A DNA stretch of 64,000 bases. Source: CAYFVR01 sp046541515. Lineage in GTDB: Bacteria > Desulfobacterota > Desulfobacteria > Desulfobacterales > Desulfococcaceae. The DNA is taken from the NCBI GenBank assembly GCA_046541515.1, contig JBKHDD010000008.1:3562-67561 (forward strand), read 5' to 3'. Below the pieces are notes generated by a model. That model worked only from the letters and a program-made list of their open reading frames with translations, made no database searches and was not told the origin of the DNA. Positions 54,734-62,466 of this stretch are shown in pieces (the stretch's first letter is position 1; every line of letters starts with the position of its first letter). Made by a program: the position numbers and the translations under genes.

Positions 54734-55267
54734 GTGGACAAAGCTTCCAAGGAAGAACGCCGAAAAAAAGTCATCGAGGTGTTGAACAAGGGCCGCGCCA
54801 TGGAGCTGGAGGCCATCGGCCAGTACATGAACCAGCACTACAACCTGGACGACATGGATTTCGGCGAACTGGCCGCCAAAATCAAGTTGATCGCCATTGA
54901 CGAAATGCGCCACGCCGAGCAGTTCGCCGAGCGCATCAAGGAGCTGGGCGGAGAGCCCGTGTCGAACCACGACGGAAAGGTCGTCAAAGGTCAGGAGGTG
55001 GACAAAATCTTCGCCTACGACTCCGGCCTGGAAGACAACACCATCGACGTGTACAACGAGTTCGCCCTGGTCTGTCGCGAAAACGGCGACAGCACCAGCA
55101 TGAAAATCTTCGAGAACATCATCGACGAAGAGCAGGTCCACCTGAGCTATTTTGAGAACATTCAAAGCCACATTGAAAAGCTCGGGGACACCTACCTGGC
55201 CAAGATCGCCGGGACCTCCTCGGCCACCGGGCTGGGCAAAAGCGGCTTCGCCGTCGGGAGAGAATAG
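54734..55267 (+). CDS. bfr: Bacterioferritin, Desulfovibrio-type
   Basis: I prefer the GTG start at 54734, which has GGAGG 6 bases upstream, over the ATG at 54707. This gives 177 residues. Ferroxidase residues are visible in RAMELEAIGQYMNQHY (Glu24), AIDEMRHAEQFAERI (Glu57, His60) and DEEQVHLSYFENI. Met58 in DEMRH is the expected haem ligand at the dimer interface. From memory the sequence closely resembles the Desulfovibrio desulfuricans protein, which carries iron-coproporphyrin III. It oxidises and stores iron in a 24-mer shell and protects against peroxide. Confidence 0.93.
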   Translation: MDKASKEERRKKVIEVLNKGRAMELEAIGQYMNQHYNLDDMDFGELAAKIKLIAIDEMRHAEQFAERIKELGGEPVSNHDGKVVKGQEVDKIFAYDSGLEDNTIDVYNEFALVCRENGDSTSMKIFENIIDEEQVHLSYFENIQSHIEKLGDTYLAKIAGTSSATGLGKSGFAVGRE

Positions 55268-55345
55268 GAAAGGCCCTCTTCATTCCCGCCGGCTTGACAC
55301 TTTATCGCCAGAGCGGCGGAAATGAGAGGGTGGCCGAACGACCAC

Positions 55346-55380
55346 AAAAGGCCGTCTCCGAACCTCCGGGGCGGCCTTTT
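55346..55380. terminator. Terminator between bfr and the dCache gene
   Basis: AAAAGGCCG (55346-55354) and CGGCCTTTT (55372-55380) form a 9-pair stem, with a loop of 17 bases. The A and T runs at both ends let it act in both directions on these convergent genes. Confidence 0.78.
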
Positions 55381-55416
55381 GTCGTTCACATTTGCGGGAC
55401 TCCGGACGAAAAGCAA

Positions 55417-56406
55417 CTACTTGGACCCCACCCGCACCATCCCCACCCGCCGCCCAAACAAATCGGCAATCGGCGCGTATCCGCCCCGTCCATTTTTTGG
55501 CCCCGCCGATTCTTCCGTGATCCAACTCTTCCCCTCCGCCAGCACCCGCCGGGTGGCTTCTTCTCCCGCCGGGGTCCCAAGCGCATTCGGTTGGGATTCA
55601 TCCCCCCGTTCGGGTGGGTTCGACGGATTGGAACCCATGGAATCCCCCGGAGACCCAATGGCGGCCACCCGCAGGTTACGGTAATAAATTGCAATCCGCC
55701 CGCCGTCCCGGTTCGATTCCCCATCCGGCCCAAAAGCCATTTCCGCCATTTCCCGAACAAATGTTTCGTTCCGGTTGAGCAAAACGCCGCCGTAAACCGC
55801 TCCGATCAATTCTCCGTCATTTAACACGGGAACCGCCGCCGACAGGGTCAAGCCCGCCGTCTCTTCCAGCAAGGGGACGCGACCCGTTTCGCGGGTCTGC
55901 CGCACCTTCACCGCCGCGCGGCGGGCCAGGTCCGCGTTTTCGGCGGCCAGAGTTCCGCGATCCATCGCCACCGCGCCGGCCAACGGCGACCTTTTATCCA
56001 ACGCCAAATCCGCCGCCGGGTTCCGGCCGAAAAAAGGTGGATCGCCTTCCCCGCCGGGTCCGATCCGGGTCATCATTTGGCCGTCGGGGAAAACCGCGCC
56101 CGCGAAATCCCATCCGGCGATCTCCGCGATTTCCGTCAGCCGGTTCCGAAGGGCCGGACGATCACTCGCTATAAGAAATTCCCGAAAACCGGTTCCAGCG
56201 GCGCCTGCCTGGAGGATTCGTTGGAATTCTTCCGCCCGAGATGAAATAATCCGACCCGCCAATTCCAGATGGTTTTGAATCGCTTCCGTTTTCCGCCGAT
56301 CCGCATGCTGTTGGATGAACCACCAGCCGGCGATCATCGCCGCGGAGGCGATTATGCAAAAAACAAGTCCAACCGGCGAATATCGTGCGCGAACGAAATG
56401 GCCCAT
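55417..56406 (-). CDS. Membrane-anchored dCache sensor domain protein (truncated sensor)
   Basis: This 329-residue protein has one N-terminal membrane segment (VGLVFCIIASAAMIAGWWFI, about residues 11-30), a helix, and an extracellular double Cache domain. The Cache domain runs from residue 60 to the end and contains LTLSAAVPVLNDGELIGAVYGG and YAPIADLFGRRVGMV. In chemoreceptors and histidine kinases a second membrane segment and a signalling module follow. Here the frame stops right after the Cache domain, just before a terminator. It is either a truncated receptor or a stand-alone periplasmic sensor. The start is the ATG at 56404-56406. Confidence 0.75.
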   Translation of the reverse strand: MGHFVRARYSPVGLVFCIIASAAMIAGWWFIQQHADRRKTEAIQNHLELAGRIISSRAEEFQRILQAGAAGTGFREFLIASDRPALRNRLTEIAEIAGWDFAGAVFPDGQMMTRIGPGGEGDPPFFGRNPAADLALDKRSPLAGAVAMDRGTLAAENADLARRAAVKVRQTRETGRVPLLEETAGLTLSAAVPVLNDGELIGAVYGGVLLNRNETFVREMAEMAFGPDGESNRDGGRIAIYYRNLRVAAIGSPGDSMGSNPSNPPERGDESQPNALGTPAGEEATRRVLAEGKSWITEESAGPKNGRGGYAPIADLFGRRVGMVRVGSK

Positions 56407-56694
56407 TTTTTGCTCATCTTCCTTGGTTTTGCATCCACCGCTCGGGACAAGTTGGGCTCCCAACAAAACGGAAGCCGATCAAAGCCTCCCCGCGAATGTC
56501 TTTGGGTTTCTCCAGCCAGAAACGCCACGGACTGAAAATTCCGCCATTTCCGGAAAACCCGGCCTGTCGACCACTCGTTGGATTTGACAGCCCACCGGAG
56601 GCGGTTATCTTTGGAACTCCAAATTTGTCATGGACCGATGAAAATCCACGAAACGCCATACGGGTCTTTGTCCACCCAATCGGAAGGAAATTCA

Positions 56695-57321
56695 ATGATT
56701 CGAAAATGGCTGATTCATTCGTTGCTCCTGGTTTCCCTGCTGATCCCCTCTTTGGCCCACGCCGAACCCGCAACATTTGATTTTGAAGACCCCAAGGACG
56801 TCAACAGCATGAACATCGCCCTCTATTCCATGCTGGAACCCATCATGGGCACGGCCCGGGGCGTTTCCGGGACCGTCATCTTCGACCCCAAGAACCCCGA
56901 AGCCACCAGCGGGAAGATTTCCGTTGCGGCGGATCAGGTCATCATGGCGAATCCGCGAATGACCAAGATGCTCCACGCCGAAGAATGGCTCAACGTGGAA
57001 AAATACCCGTCCATCGACTTTGAACTCCGGGAAGTGATCTCGGCCGAGTCCGCCGGCGACGCCGAGTGGAACCTGCGAATTCGCGGCGATTTTACGATGA
57101 AGGGCGTCACCATGCCGCTGGAAATGCCCGTCACCCTGCGCCATTTGCCCGGAATGGTCAAGGCCCGGAACAACGGCGGCGCGGGCGACCTGCTGGTGCT
57201 CATCTCCGATTTCAGCTTCGACCGCCGGGATTTCAACCTCCAGCCGGAACGGGACAACGCCAAGGTGGCCTATGAAATTCGGATCAGCGCCGGGCTTTCG
57301 GGGTTTGATTATGCGGAGTAG
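56695..57321 (+). CDS. Periplasmic YceI family protein
   Basis: This 208-residue protein has a signal peptide (residues 1-23, ending AHAEP) and the YceI lipocalin-like beta-barrel: FDFEDPKDVNSMNIALYSML, KMLHAEEWLNVEKYPSIDFE, GDFTMKGVTMPLEMPV. It differs from typical YceI in having no lysine-rich start. The family binds polyisoprenoids and related lipids in the periplasm. Ribosome site GGAAGGAA. A second gene with a YceI-like domain follows 270 bases downstream. Confidence 0.85.
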   Translation: MIRKWLIHSLLLVSLLIPSLAHAEPATFDFEDPKDVNSMNIALYSMLEPIMGTARGVSGTVIFDPKNPEATSGKISVAADQVIMANPRMTKMLHAEEWLNVEKYPSIDFELREVISAESAGDAEWNLRIRGDFTMKGVTMPLEMPVTLRHLPGMVKARNNGGAGDLLVLISDFSFDRRDFNLQPERDNAKVAYEIRISAGLSGFDYAE

Positions 57322-57358
57322 GCGCCATACCGTTCGCATTGGGAATTCCAATCGACGG

Positions 57359-57400
57359 TTGTGCCGGATTGCCAACGGGCGAACGCAATTCGCCCCCACC
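57359..57400. repeat. Dispersed 42-base repeat, copy 2
   Basis: It matches 48326-48367 at 37 of 42 positions, with core GGGCGAACGCAATTCGCC. It lies in the gap between the two YceI-type genes, close to a second, local short repeat (AGGCGCCATACCGTTC at about 57319 and AGGCGTCATTCCGTCC at about 57421). Confidence 0.7.
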
Positions 57401-57489
57401 ATTGAACGGTATGGAGAGTAGGCGTCATTCCGTCCATTTTCTTGAAGAACGTAGACGGATTGGCCATTGTCTTCGCTTTATGGAATGTG

Positions 57490-57540
57490 GTCGCCCCTCC
57501 GGGGCTTGAACGCCCGGAACCCATGCTCCGGAGGGACGAC
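57490..57540. repeat. Imperfect inverted repeat, REP-like
   Basis: GTCGCCCCTCCGG (57490-57502) and CCGGAGGGACGAC (57528-57540) pair at 12 of 13 positions around a 25-base loop that contains GGGGC...GCCCGG. It looks like an extragenic palindrome. It could form a structure just before the second YceI-type gene. Confidence 0.5.
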
Positions 57541-57587
57541 ATTTTCCAACCCGGGTCCCTCGCCGGGATCGATCACGGAGCCCTAAC

Positions 57588-59039
57588 ATGGTCAAGAACC
57601 CAGCCATTTTTACAATTATTCTCACCGCAATTCTCCTCGCCGCCCTCCCCGCCGGCGCGGCCGAGGAACAACTCCTCGTTTTCGTCCAGCCGGAGGCGTC
57701 CAAGGTCGCCAAGGATTTCCGGGAAAACCGTCTGCCGGAAATCCGCAACCTCGCCACGGACATGGACGTTTCGGTGGAGGTCATCGAAGTGGGCGAAGGC
57801 CCGGTTCCGCCGGAAGTGGGCATTACGCCGCTGTTGGTCTTCCAAAACCATCGTGGCCGTTCCATTTATCAGGGACGAACGACCACCCCGGCCCGAATCC
57901 GCAACTTTATCCGCACGTCCCGGTTCGTGCCCCAAGGGGAAGAAAAGTTGGCGCGCGAGGACATCCCGATTTGGACAACCGGACGCGCCCAAGTCTGGGC
58001 GCCGATCAAAGTCGCGCCGGTCACCGGCGCCCCGCCGGAGGGATACGACCACGAGGCATTCGTCCGGGAGGCCCGGGCCGCCATGGAAAAGGGCTTTGAC
58101 CAGTTTGAAACCCGGGACCGGGTGGAACTCGGCCGGGCCGACCGGGGATTCTACATGGATTTCTATCCCTGGCGGGCCGACGACGGCACGCTCTTTCTTT
58201 CCCTGGCGCTCTACTCCCAATTTCACTGCAAAGCCCCGGTTTTCGAGATGAAAAAGGAACCGCTGGTCGGGCCGTACTCCGAACGCGAAAAACTGTTCCG
58301 GCAAGCCGCCGAAATTATGGAAAAGGCGGTGGCCCGGCAAATCGCCGACACCGAAGACGGCGACGGCTTCGATCCGGTGGCGAAAGAGACCCCGGCCATC
58401 GCCTGGGCCGAGACGGGCTATCCGCTTCCGCCCAAGCCGGAACGGGCGGCCATGGCCGACGTGGACGCCGAAATCCCGCTGAAATGGACACTGGCCGAGC
58501 CCGGTCCGGACGACCCGCCCATGGTGCAGTTCCGCTTTCCCGCGCCGTTGGATCAGTACACCGGGGAAGTAAAACAGGGAAACGGCCAATTTCGGTTGGC
58601 CGAGGGAAAAACGCTGAACGGCGCAAACGGCTTCGTGGAAATGGACCCGACCACCGTCACCATGGGCGTGGAAGACCTGGACGAAGTGCTGCAAGGCAGC
58701 CTCTTTTTGGACACCGACGACCATCCCGCCGCCCGGTTCGAGGTGGAATCGGTCTCCAGCGACGGCCGCCCCGTGGAGTACGGTCAGCTCTCCCCTGCGG
58801 CCGTTTCGGGGAGTCTCCTTTTGAAAGGCACGAAAAAGCCCATGCAGGTGGCCATGGAGATGGAGCCGGTGATCGGAGAGGAAGGCAAGCCACGCCTGCT
58901 GGCCCGGGGCCGGTTTCAAATCGACCTGACGGAATTCGACATCGAAGGGGCGGACGGCCCCGAGCCGGCCCGAAACACGCTGGTGTTCGACCTGAACCTG
59001 GCGTTCCGGCCGGCGGAGGACGCCATCGGCCGCCGATGA
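57588..59039 (+). CDS. Exported protein with thioredoxin-fold-like N-terminus and C-terminal YceI-like domain
   Basis: This 483-residue protein has a signal peptide (residues 1-24). Residues about 25-115 (LLVFVQPEASKVAKDFRENR...GITPLLVFQNHRGRSIYQGR) have a thioredoxin-like beta-alpha pattern but no CxxC. A middle region of about 180 residues is not recognised. The C-terminus (about 310-478) has YceI-like features (GSLLLKGTKKPMQVAMEME, GRFQIDLTEFDIEG). It follows a simpler YceI gene, so the two may act on the same lipid-like ligand. The domain assignment is by pattern and moderately certain. Confidence 0.7.
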   Translation: MVKNPAIFTIILTAILLAALPAGAAEEQLLVFVQPEASKVAKDFRENRLPEIRNLATDMDVSVEVIEVGEGPVPPEVGITPLLVFQNHRGRSIYQGRTTTPARIRNFIRTSRFVPQGEEKLAREDIPIWTTGRAQVWAPIKVAPVTGAPPEGYDHEAFVREARAAMEKGFDQFETRDRVELGRADRGFYMDFYPWRADDGTLFLSLALYSQFHCKAPVFEMKKEPLVGPYSEREKLFRQAAEIMEKAVARQIADTEDGDGFDPVAKETPAIAWAETGYPLPPKPERAAMADVDAEIPLKWTLAEPGPDDPPMVQFRFPAPLDQYTGEVKQGNGQFRLAEGKTLNGANGFVEMDPTTVTMGVEDLDEVLQGSLFLDTDDHPAARFEVESVSSDGRPVEYGQLSPAAVSGSLLLKGTKKPMQVAMEMEPVIGEEGKPRLLARGRFQIDLTEFDIEGADGPEPARNTLVFDLNLAFRPAEDAIGRR

Positions 59040-59087
59040 GCCGGCGCCGGGGGCAGGCAACCGAAAACTTGCATCGCCTCCCAACCG

Positions 59088-59544
59088 ATGGAGGGGGCCA
59101 GCGTGGAGATGGGCGAAGCGTTCACCTCCATTCACCGGCGGAACGGACGACGGGTGGCGACCGTGCGTCATCGCCCTCTCCGGCGTGGTGGTCAACGACT
59201 CGCCGATCATGATCGACTACGCCAACCGCAAGCGCGGCGAACAATCGGCCTTCGACGGCATTTTCCAGGCCGGTCTGCGCCGCTTCCGGCCCATCCTGCC
59301 GACGACGCCGACCACGGCCGGCGGCCCGACGCCCATCATCCTGGAAACCTCCCAACAGGCCAACCACCTGATCCCCATGGCCATCTCCCTTGGCTTCGGC
59401 ATCCTCTTCGCCACCGCCATCATTCTGGTCATCGTGCCCTGTCTGTATCTGGTGCTGGAGGACGTGATGGGGATTTTGGGGAAGGAAAGTCCCGTCGCAG
59501 AAGAGGAAGCGGAACTGCCGAGGGGGAAGGTGGCGGCGGAATAA
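59088..59544 (+). pseudogene. RND efflux pump (AcrB-type) remnant
   Basis: Two pieces of one RND permease are fused. About 59088-59162 encodes EGASVEMGEAFTSIHRRNGR (periplasmic porter region). From 59164, in another frame, comes VIALSGVVVNDSPIMIDYAN and the C-terminal membrane block up to IILVIVPCLYLVLEDV. The intervening part, including most membrane segments and the whole N-terminus, is missing. The product would be non-functional. Confidence 0.8.
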
Positions 59545-59662
59545 TGAGGGGAAGTCGTCGTTCCCGGCGAGAGACCCCGACAAAGCCGTTGACTTTCCAT
59601 GGCGAAATCAAGAAAATGGAACGCATGAAAGGCGATGGCTTGGAAAAAGAAGGGTTCCATCC

Positions 59663-60709
59663 GTGACCCGAATCGGCGAGATATTTGAAGCCTCCACGGG
59701 CTCTCCCCACGACGCCGCCTTCAAGGCCGCGTTCAAGAAACGGGAGTTGGCGAAAAGCTTTTTCCGGCGGTCTCTGCCAAAGAAAATTGTCCGCCGGATC
59801 GACTTCCGCTACTTCAAACTCGCCAACGGGAGTTACGTGGACGAAAAATGGAAAAACCGCCATTCGGACATCGTCTACCGCACCAAAATCCGGGGCCAGA
59901 CGGCTTTCCTGTATCTTTTGTTCGAGCACCAAAGCAAACCGGATCATTGGATGATCTTTCGGCTTCTGTGCTATATGACGAACCTGTGGCGGGAATTCAT
60001 CGAACAAAATCCGGAGGCGAAACGGCTTCCGGTGGTCCTTCCGGCGGTGCTATATCACGGAAAACGGAAATGGAGCGCGCCCCGTTCGCTCGCCGAAATC
60101 CTGGAGGCGCCAGAGGGGCTGGAACGGTACATTCCGGATTTCGCCTACGAATTGTACGATCTTCGGGACTACGAGGACGAACGGCTTCTTCTGGGCGACG
60201 CCATGGCCCTTGGCGTTGTGCTTTATTTGATGAAGCATATTTTCGACGACGACTACGGCGAACGGTTTGTCGAGGCGGCCAAATACTTGGGAAAAATTGA
60301 CGACCAGAAGGTTCAGCTCGAATTTCTGGAATGGATGCTCCGCTACACCTATCAGGCCAGAGACGACCGGGAGGAATACATCGACCGGGGCCTCGACGCC
60401 CTGGAAAATGAAAACGGAAGGAGGATGGCGGTGACCATCGCGGAACGGCTGCGGCAGGAGGGCAGGCTGGAAGGAAGGCTGGAAGGGAAGCTGGAAGGGA
60501 AGCTGGAAGGGAGGAAAGAAGGCAGGGATGAATTGATTCTGAAACTCTTGAAAAAGCGATTCGGCCATCTGTCTCCCGCGATTAAACGCAAACTGAGTGA
60601 ATCCGGAGTAGACGTTCTGGACCGCTTCGGAGAGTCCATCTTCGATTTTGAAAGCTTGGAAGACGCGGAACGGTGGTGGGAGGATTTTGAAAACAGTGGC
60701 AATGCCTGA
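59663..60709 (+). CDS. Rpn family recombination-promoting nuclease/putative transposase
   Basis: This 348-residue protein starts at a GTG. The N-terminal PD-(D/E)XK-type domain shows HDAAFKAAFKKRELAKSFF, SDIVYRTKI...FLYLLFEHQSKPD and VLPAVLYHGKRKW, all signatures of the transposase_31/Rpn family. The C-terminal region has a run of R-L-E-G/K-L-E-G repeats (about residues 268-287), encoded by a 12-base tandem array, followed by a helical tail. Rpn proteins cut DNA and promote RecA-independent recombination. Their variable repeats may set specificity. It lies in a region rich in gene remnants. Confidence 0.88.
   Translation: MTRIGEIFEASTGSPHDAAFKAAFKKRELAKSFFRRSLPKKIVRRIDFRYFKLANGSYVDEKWKNRHSDIVYRTKIRGQTAFLYLLFEHQSKPDHWMIFRLLCYMTNLWREFIEQNPEAKRLPVVLPAVLYHGKRKWSAPRSLAEILEAPEGLERYIPDFAYELYDLRDYEDERLLLGDAMALGVVLYLMKHIFDDDYGERFVEAAKYLGKIDDQKVQLEFLEWMLRYTYQARDDREEYIDRGLDALENENGRRMAVTIAERLRQEGRLEGRLEGKLEGKLEGRKEGRDELILKLLKKRFGHLSPAIKRKLSESGVDVLDRFGESIFDFESLEDAERWWEDFENSGNA
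60467..60514 (+). repeat. 12-base tandem repeat inside the Rpn gene
   Basis: Four units of CTGGAAGGGAAG or close variants (60467-60478, 60479-60490, 60491-60502, 60503-60514) encode L-E-G-K/R. The unit length of 12 is a multiple of three, so copy-number changes keep the frame. Confidence 0.85.
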
Positions 60710-60978
60710 GCGGTTCCTCTTGAGCGGTCTCAAGGTTTGCCCAATGATTCCCGCCGAATTTCCCCGCTCAATTTCAGTTTCTCAAGGCGACCGCCCCCAA
60801 ATGCGTTCGCACTCCGATTTCCTTGCTCTTCCAGGAAGCGTCATGGTATAACCCCGAAAATTCCATTGAGGAAATTCCACCCCATTCTGCGGAATTTCCA
60901 ATGATTCGCTTGCGGATACGGGCTTCCTTCATCGCGCCCATCTCCCAAAAAAATACCCGTGACACCTTGGAGCGTTCC

Positions 60979-61158
60979 ATGAAACCCTACAAAATGATCG
61001 GATACAACGACGAAGAAATCGTCCGGGTCCGGTATTGCTTTGCCGTGGATTACTTGGACGCCAAACGAAAATTCGATCGGGAATTCTGGTACCTGCGAAT
61101 CGCGGAGATCAGCGAATGCTCGGCGGCGGAGGCGGAGATCATCGGCGTGCCCAATTGA
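60979..61158 (+). CDS. Small hypothetical protein
   Basis: This is a 59-residue open frame starting MKPYKMIGYNDEEIVRVRYC. The composition is protein-like (charged, aromatic-rich, ending EAEIIGVPN), and it differs from the surrounding noncoding sequence. No clear ribosome site is seen; an in-frame ATG further upstream (60823) would add an unconvincing leader. No family is recognised. Confidence 0.35.
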   Translation: MKPYKMIGYNDEEIVRVRYCFAVDYLDAKRKFDREFWYLRIAEISECSAAEAEIIGVPN

Positions 61159-61809
61159 GCCCTCCCCGGCCACGCCGCCCGGAAATCCAGCGTTCCTTGT
61201 CGCCTTTCGCCGTTTCTCTCTCCCTTCTCGAAAATTCTCTGCGATTTTGGCGATTTTCTTGGGAATCGGAACCGGCTTGGATTCCTCCGTCTGTTTTCGC
61301 AAGGGGAACGCAAAAAAACCTGGGTGAGCATCCGGTCCTTTCGATATCGATCCACGAATCGTCCCGCCTTATTTTTTTTCAAAAAGGATGTCAGCACCCA
61401 AAAAACGATGCCAAATTCCAAACGCAAAAACGGCGGACAACATCGTGTCCGCCGTTTCGTTATATTTTCGACCCTGCAAGGGGGCGTTGCAACAGCTTGT
61501 CGGAATTACTTCGCGGAGAATTCACGGAAACAAGAAAAACTTAAGCGTTCACAACTTCGGCCTAGCCCCGCAAAGTTCCGCCGGGGATGAATTCGCGCTC
61601 TTCCAAATTTGCCGTGCCGTTTTCCCGTAACATGACCAAACAATAATCGCCATTTCCCCTTCGTCAAGGCGATCTCCGCGACAACGGCTTGACCTTTCCG
61701 CCGCAACCGTGTATTTTGACATCCATCCCATCCTTTTTTCTCACAATCTCAAACCCTCGATATCCCTACACGATCTTCAAACCAATTCCCACCTTTGGAG
61801 GAAGACTTC
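61159..61809. other. Gap between the small hypothetical gene and the molybdenum hydroxylase operon
   Basis: About 650 bases. It holds one strong hairpin (61429-61456), AT-rich stretches, and at its end the GGAGG ribosome site of the 2Fe-2S gene. I saw no credible coding frame on either strand. Confidence 0.5.
61429..61456. terminator. Strong terminator-like hairpin
   Basis: AACGGCGGACA (61429-61439) and TGTCCGCCGTT (61446-61456) form a perfect 11-pair stem with loop ACATCG. A5 lies upstream, and a T-rich but interrupted tail follows. The orientation is undecided; on the minus strand it has the better T-run. Confidence 0.6.
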
Positions 61810-62466
61810 ATGTCCAACATTCAGGACGGTCAACCGGCCGAGGAACGATCGGACCGGCAACCCAATCGGGGCGTCACCCGCCGGGGCTTCATCACCACCC
61901 TTGGAATCGGCGCCGCCGGCGTCGCGGCCTCCGGCCACCTTTTCGCCGAGAAGGCGGACGCGGCGGAGGAGCCCATTCCCGCCGGAGAAATGATTCCCGT
62001 GAAACTCCACGTCAATGGCGGCGCCTATCGCCTGCTGGTGGAACCCCGCTGGACGCTGCTCTTCGCGTTGCGGGAAAAATTGGAACTGACCGGAACCAAG
62101 GAGGGCTGCGGCCGGGGCGAATGCGGCGCCTGCACGGTGCTCATGGACGGCGTGGCCCGCTACGCCTGCATGACCCTGGCCGTGGAGGCCGAGGGCGCGG
62201 AAATCACCACCGTGGAAGGGCTGGTGGACGGCGAAACCATGGGACCGGTCCAGCAAGCCTTCGCCGAGGAGGACGCCTACCAGTGCGGCTACTGCACCCC
62301 GGGACAGATCATGGCCGTGGAAGGGCTGCTGCGGAAGATGCCGGAGCCCTCGGTGGACGACATCCGGATCGGCGTCAGCGGCAACCTTTGCCGTTGCGGA
62401 GCCTATTCCCACATCGTCAAGGCGGCCCAGCGCGGCGCGGAACTGAAGAAAGGAGGCGGCGCATGA
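61810..62466 (+). CDS. Molybdenum hydroxylase 2Fe-2S subunit with Tat signal
   Basis: This 218-residue protein starts at the ATG at 61810 with GGAGG 8 bases upstream. The N-terminus carries TRRGFITTLGIGAAGVAASG (twin-arginine signal). The plant-type cluster is CGRGECGACTVLMDG, and the second cluster is C-G-Y-C...C-R-C, with the full set of eight cysteines visible. It is the electron-transfer subunit of a xanthine dehydrogenase/isoquinoline oxidoreductase-type enzyme. It is probably exported in complex with the large subunit, encoded 4 bases into its stop. No FAD subunit gene is adjacent, so electrons may go to a cytochrome. Confidence 0.92.
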   Translation: MSNIQDGQPAEERSDRQPNRGVTRRGFITTLGIGAAGVAASGHLFAEKADAAEEPIPAGEMIPVKLHVNGGAYRLLVEPRWTLLFALREKLELTGTKEGCGRGECGACTVLMDGVARYACMTLAVEAEGAEITTVEGLVDGETMGPVQQAFAEEDAYQCGYCTPGQIMAVEGLLRKMPEPSVDDIRIGVSGNLCRCGAYSHIVKAAQRGAELKKGGGA

